This document shows, piece by piece, positions 61,922-64,000 of a stretch of 64,000 nt of DNA (the first letter of the stretch is position 1; each line of letters begins with the position of its first letter). The notes below the pieces were generated by a model. It had not been told where the DNA came from. It made no database searches and worked only from the letters and a program-made list of their open reading frames with translations. This DNA comes from Pseudomonas sp. Marseille-Q3773 (GTDB taxonomy: Bacteria > Pseudomonadota > Gammaproteobacteria > Pseudomonadales > Pseudomonadaceae). Position numbers and translations under genes: made by a program. The DNA is taken from positions 2,728,001 to 2,792,000 of the forward strand of contig NZ_OU745390.1 in the NCBI RefSeq assembly GCF_916618955.1. The letters run 5' to 3'.

Positions 61922-61940
61922 AAGCAAGTTCCGAACCAAC
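61922..61940 (-). promoter_or_regulatory. Sigma-54 promoter for the flgF operon
   Basis: Minus strand TTGGTTCGGAACTTGCTTT: GG at 61937-61936, ten bases, GC at 61925-61924, 61 bases before the flgF GTG. It sits just downstream of a terminator hairpin. Confidence 0.82.
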
Positions 61941-61955
61941 TTTCTGAAATCGTTG

Positions 61956-61979
61956 AAAAGCCCGTGAATACGGGCTTTT
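61956..61979. terminator. Bidirectional-type terminator upstream of flgF
   Basis: AAAAGCCCGT (61956-61965), GAAT loop, ACGGGCTTTT (61970-61979): a perfect 10-bp palindrome ending in T or A runs on both strands. It shields the flgF promoter from upstream reading. Confidence 0.92.
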
Positions 61980-62052
61980 GCGGGGTTTTGCCGAAGCGCG
62001 GACGCCGGTTATCCGGCGCCGGGTTGCCGATAACGGCAATCCGGCAGCAACG

Positions 62053-62077
62053 TCTTCGCGGGTAACCCGCGCGAAGA
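62053..62077. repeat. REP-like hairpin
   Basis: TCTTCGCGGGTAACCCGCGCGAAGA, a near-perfect inverted repeat with a two-base bulge, resembles half of the REP elements elsewhere in the window. It lies directly behind the small secreted protein gene. Confidence 0.6.
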
Positions 62078-62092
62078 GGCCGGCCAGGCCAA

Positions 62093-62278
62093 TCAAGGCT
62101 CGCGGCAAGCACCATTGGTGAAGGGGCCGGCGAATTTCTTCCAGCCCTCCCCCGGCGGCCATTGCGAACAGACCAGGCGCCCATCCACCTGGCTTTCCCA
62201 GCGCCACCACGGCGCGGTGCCGGCCTGGGCCTGGTACAGGCACGCAGCAGCAATCAGTGCGACAAGCAGTTTTTTCAT
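62093..62278 (-). CDS. Small secreted protein of unknown function between flgE and flgF
   Basis: 61 residues from ATG 62278, preceded by AGGGGGCGTC. A clear signal peptide (MKKLLVALIAAACLYQAQA) would release a mature chain of about 42 residues rich in Trp (APWWRW, CSQWPPGEGWKKF) with two cysteines that could pair. No family recognised. It lies after the flgE terminator and before the flgF promoter, so it may have its own weak promoter or depend on read-through. The gene is supported by start context and signal peptide, not by homology. Confidence 0.65.
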   Translation of the reverse strand: MKKLLVALIAAACLYQAQAGTAPWWRWESQVDGRLVCSQWPPGEGWKKFAGPFTNGACREP

Positions 62279-62290
62279 GACGCCCCCTGC

Positions 62291-62327
62291 AAAAACGACG
62301 AACCCCTTCACGACAAAGGGGTTCGTC
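62291..62327 (-). terminator. Strong intrinsic terminator after flgE
   Basis: GACGAACCCCTT (62297-62308) pairs perfectly with AAGGGGTTCGTC (62316-62327), a 12-bp stem with a 7-base loop; on the minus strand GTTTTTG follows. It ends the flgB-to-flgE unit 24 bases past the flgE stop and overlaps the leader of the 61-residue protein gene, ending 12 bases before its ATG. Confidence 0.95.
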
Positions 62328-62350
62328 CTGACACGCTCATCCAGCAACCA

Positions 62351-63706
62351 TCAGGTCATCTGGATGATGGTCTGCATGATGGTGCTTTCGGTGGAGATGG
62401 TCTTGGCGTTTGCCTGGTAATTGCTCTGCGCCTTGATCAGCTCGACCAGTTCCTGGGTCAGGTTGACGTTGGAGGCTTCCAGCGAGTTGGACTCGACGCT
62501 GCCCAGGGTACCGGTCTTCGGCGCATCGATGCCCGGGATGCCAGAGGTGTAGGTCTCGGTCCAGCGGGTACCACCGATCTGCTGCAGGCCCTGCTCGTTG
62601 GCGAAGCTGGCCAGCGCAACCTGGCCGATGGCACGCGACTGCTGGTTGCTGAAGCTGGCGAACAGTACGCCGGTCGAGTCGATGCTCAGGCTCGACAGGA
62701 TGCCGGTGGCATAACCATCCTGGGACTGCGACATGCGCGCGGTCTCGGTGTTGTACGAGGTGGTGCTGTTCATCGACAGGCGCATGCCGTCGGCATTGCC
62801 CGCCGCGCCATTGGCGATCCAGTTACCTGCCGAATCTTCCACCGCTGGCACCCAGCCGGTCATGCTGAACGTGTTGTTGGTCACGGTGAACGACGAGCCC
62901 GCCGGGTGGCCGGTGTTGTCGGCCGTCATGCTCTTGACCGAGCCATCGCTGTTGAAGCTGATGGTGCCGGTCAGCGGTGCAGTGGAGGACGGGTCGAACG
63001 GGTTACGGCCATCAACCAGGGTGTACATGGTCCACTCATTGGTGCCGGTCTTGCGATAGAACTGCTCCATGGTGTGCTCGTTGCCCTGGCTGTCGTACAC
63101 CTTGGTCGGGAAGGACTTGGTGTAGGTCTTCTGGTCAGCAGGGTCGAACGGCAGGTTCGGCACCATCGCACCGGTACCATCGTCGACTTCCAGCGGGATG
63201 TCAGCGGCCGAAGAGTTCAGGTTGATGCCCTGGTCGATCAGGGAGGTGGCCTTGGGCTGCAGCGCCGAGGTATCGATCTGCAGATCGGTCAGCACGCCCT
63301 TCTGGATCTTGCCGGTCGAGTCAGCGGCATAACCCTGCAGGCGCAGGCCATCCGAGGTCACCACGAAATTGTCCTTGCTGGCCTGGAAGGCACCGGCACG
63401 GGTATAGACGCGCGAGCCGTTATCGGACAGCACGAAGAAGCCCTGCCCCTGGATGCCCATGTCCAGCACGTTGCCGGTGTTGTTGACGTCACCCTGGGTG
63501 AACTGCTGGGAAACGGCCGCCAGACGCACACCGTTACCGACCTGGTTCTTGCCCACGCCCAGGCGGTTGGCACCGGCATAGACATCGGCGAACTCGGCGC
63601 GCGACGACTTGAAACCGGTGGTGTTGACGTTGGCGATGTTGTTGCCGGTGACATCCAGCTGCTTGTTTGCTGCGTACAGACCGCTAAGGCCGATATTGAA
63701 AGACAT
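62351..63706 (-). CDS. flgE: Flagellar hook protein FlgE
   Basis: 451 residues. N-terminal motif IGLSGLYAANKQLDVTGNNIANVNTTGFKSSRAEF, core GNVLDMGIQGQGFFVL, hook domain with DSQGNEHTMEQFYRKTG, and C-terminal NVNLTQELVELIKAQSNYQANAKTISTESTIMQTII. It builds the hook under FliK length control. It is 31 bases after flgD. Confidence 0.97.
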   Translation of the reverse strand: MSFNIGLSGLYAANKQLDVTGNNIANVNTTGFKSSRAEFADVYAGANRLGVGKNQVGNGVRLAAVSQQFTQGDVNNTGNVLDMGIQGQGFFVLSDNGSRVYTRAGAFQASKDNFVVTSDGLRLQGYAADSTGKIQKGVLTDLQIDTSALQPKATSLIDQGINLNSSAADIPLEVDDGTGAMVPNLPFDPADQKTYTKSFPTKVYDSQGNEHTMEQFYRKTGTNEWTMYTLVDGRNPFDPSSTAPLTGTISFNSDGSVKSMTADNTGHPAGSSFTVTNNTFSMTGWVPAVEDSAGNWIANGAAGNADGMRLSMNSTTSYNTETARMSQSQDGYATGILSSLSIDSTGVLFASFSNQQSRAIGQVALASFANEQGLQQIGGTRWTETYTSGIPGIDAPKTGTLGSVESNSLEASNVNLTQELVELIKAQSNYQANAKTISTESTIMQTIIQMT

Positions 63707-63737
63707 GAATTCGCTCCTTTTGCCGCACTAATGGGCC

Positions 63738-64000
63738 TTAGATACCGATGGTTTGCACGTCGGAGAGGGACACTTTGCCAACGCCAGCGAGGTTGAGCAC
63801 CATTTCGCCGGCGGAACTGAAGCTGACGCTGGTCACCTTGGCCGGCAACAGCGTGTTCATCTGCACGGCCTTGCCATCCACCGTGGTGCTGGCGGTGAAG
63901 GTGTAGGTGCCCGGGTCGACTTTCGCGCCGCTATTGTTGGTACCGTCCCAGATGAAGTCGGCGTAACCGGCCTTCTGCTCACCCAGTTCGATGGTCTTGA
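63738..64000 (-). CDS. flgD: Flagellar hook-capping protein FlgD, C-terminal part (5' end outside window)
   Basis: Only the last 87 codons are present. The visible protein reads KTIELGEQKAGYADFIWDGT, then GAKVDPGTYTFTAS and ends GKVSLSDVQTIGI. The DWDGT-like turn and the GxYxFxA strand are the FlgD immunoglobulin-like (FlgD_ig) domain. It scaffolds hook assembly; its place just before flgE is standard. Confidence 0.93.
   Translation of the reverse strand, partial: KTIELGEQKAGYADFIWDGTNNSGAKVDPGTYTFTASTTVDGKAVQMNTLLPAKVTSVSFSSAGEMVLNLAGVGKVSLSDVQTIGI

Noticed and set aside
62162..63796. 544-residue plus-strand frame opposite flgE
   Set aside because: Antisense of flgE and of a strong terminator; no recognisable domains.
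1..64000. CRISPR arrays, tRNA/rRNA genes, insertion sequences, phage genes
   Set aside because: No evenly spaced direct repeats, no cloverleaf-like or rRNA-like segments and no transposase or integrase motifs were seen on either strand.

Overview
The window is almost entirely the main flagellar and chemotaxis locus of a gammaproteobacterium of the genus Pseudomonas, most likely the P. putida / P. entomophila group. The evidence is the gene order (fleQ-fleS-fleR, fliEFGHIJ, hsbA-hsbR-hptB, fliK, fliLMNOPQR-flhB, flhA-flhF-fleN-fliA, cheYZAB-motCD, parC-parP, cheW), the high G+C codon use, and P. putida-type REP elements ('GTGGGAGCGGGTTTACCCGCG' family). I count 61 protein genes. All but the first lie on the minus strand. 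No rRNA, tRNA, insertion sequence or CRISPR array is visible.

Layout from left to right, which is downstream to upstream for the minus-strand operons. 1-1074: 3' end of a plus-strand gene with a TcdA/TcdB-type glycosyltransferase domain, entering from outside the window. 1130-13234: chemotaxis, motor and flagellar-number genes (DUF2802, cheW, parP, parC, motD, motC, cheB, cheA, cheZ, cheY, fliA, fleN, flhF). 13246-20893: export apparatus and C-ring (flhA, flhB, fliR-Q-P-O-N-M-L). 21239-25005: fliK and the HptB/HsbR/HsbA output module. 25113-30980: fliJ-I-H-G-F-E. 31124-35307: regulators fleR, fleS, fleQ. 35477-39106: fliT, fliS, fliD, flaG and a short (283 aa) flagellin fliC. 39359-53558: a flagellin glycosylation island. 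53633-64000: flgL-K-J-I-H-G-F, a small secreted protein, flgE and the end of flgD.

Regulation can be read from the DNA. Six GG-N10-GC (-24/-12, sigma-54) promoters lie 48-62 bases before fliE, fleS, fliK, fliL, flhA and flgF. They fit the FleQ/FleR-RpoN hierarchy, whose activators are encoded here. Two TAAAG...-N11-..CGATA/GATAA sigma-28 (FliA) promoters precede fliC and fliS. Several strong intrinsic terminators separate the units. Two of them sit only about 15-20 bases in front of the next start codon (flaG and the large glycosyltransferase at 49986-53558), so those genes would need read-through or an internal promoter.

The most unusual part is the glycosylation island. Its frame (large GT next to flgL, second large GT, ketoacyl-ACP synthase III, fliC) matches the fgt1-fgt2-orf3-fliC island of P. 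syringae. Here the two GT genes are separated by a tightly coupled set: glucose-1-phosphate cytidylyltransferase, CDP-glucose 4,6-dehydratase, a 3,5-epimerase-like protein, two C-methyltransferase-like proteins, a short-chain reductase/epimerase and a CmcI-type methyltransferase/hydroxylase. The absence of an RfbH-type 3-dehydratase argues against a 3,6-dideoxyhexose. My inference is that the set makes a CDP-linked, C-methylated (branched) 6-deoxyhexose for flagellin O-glycosylation. A second cross-gene observation is a short acidic-LL motif present in FliM, FliN and CheZ and repeated four times in the CheA linker, which may be a shared CheY docking motif.
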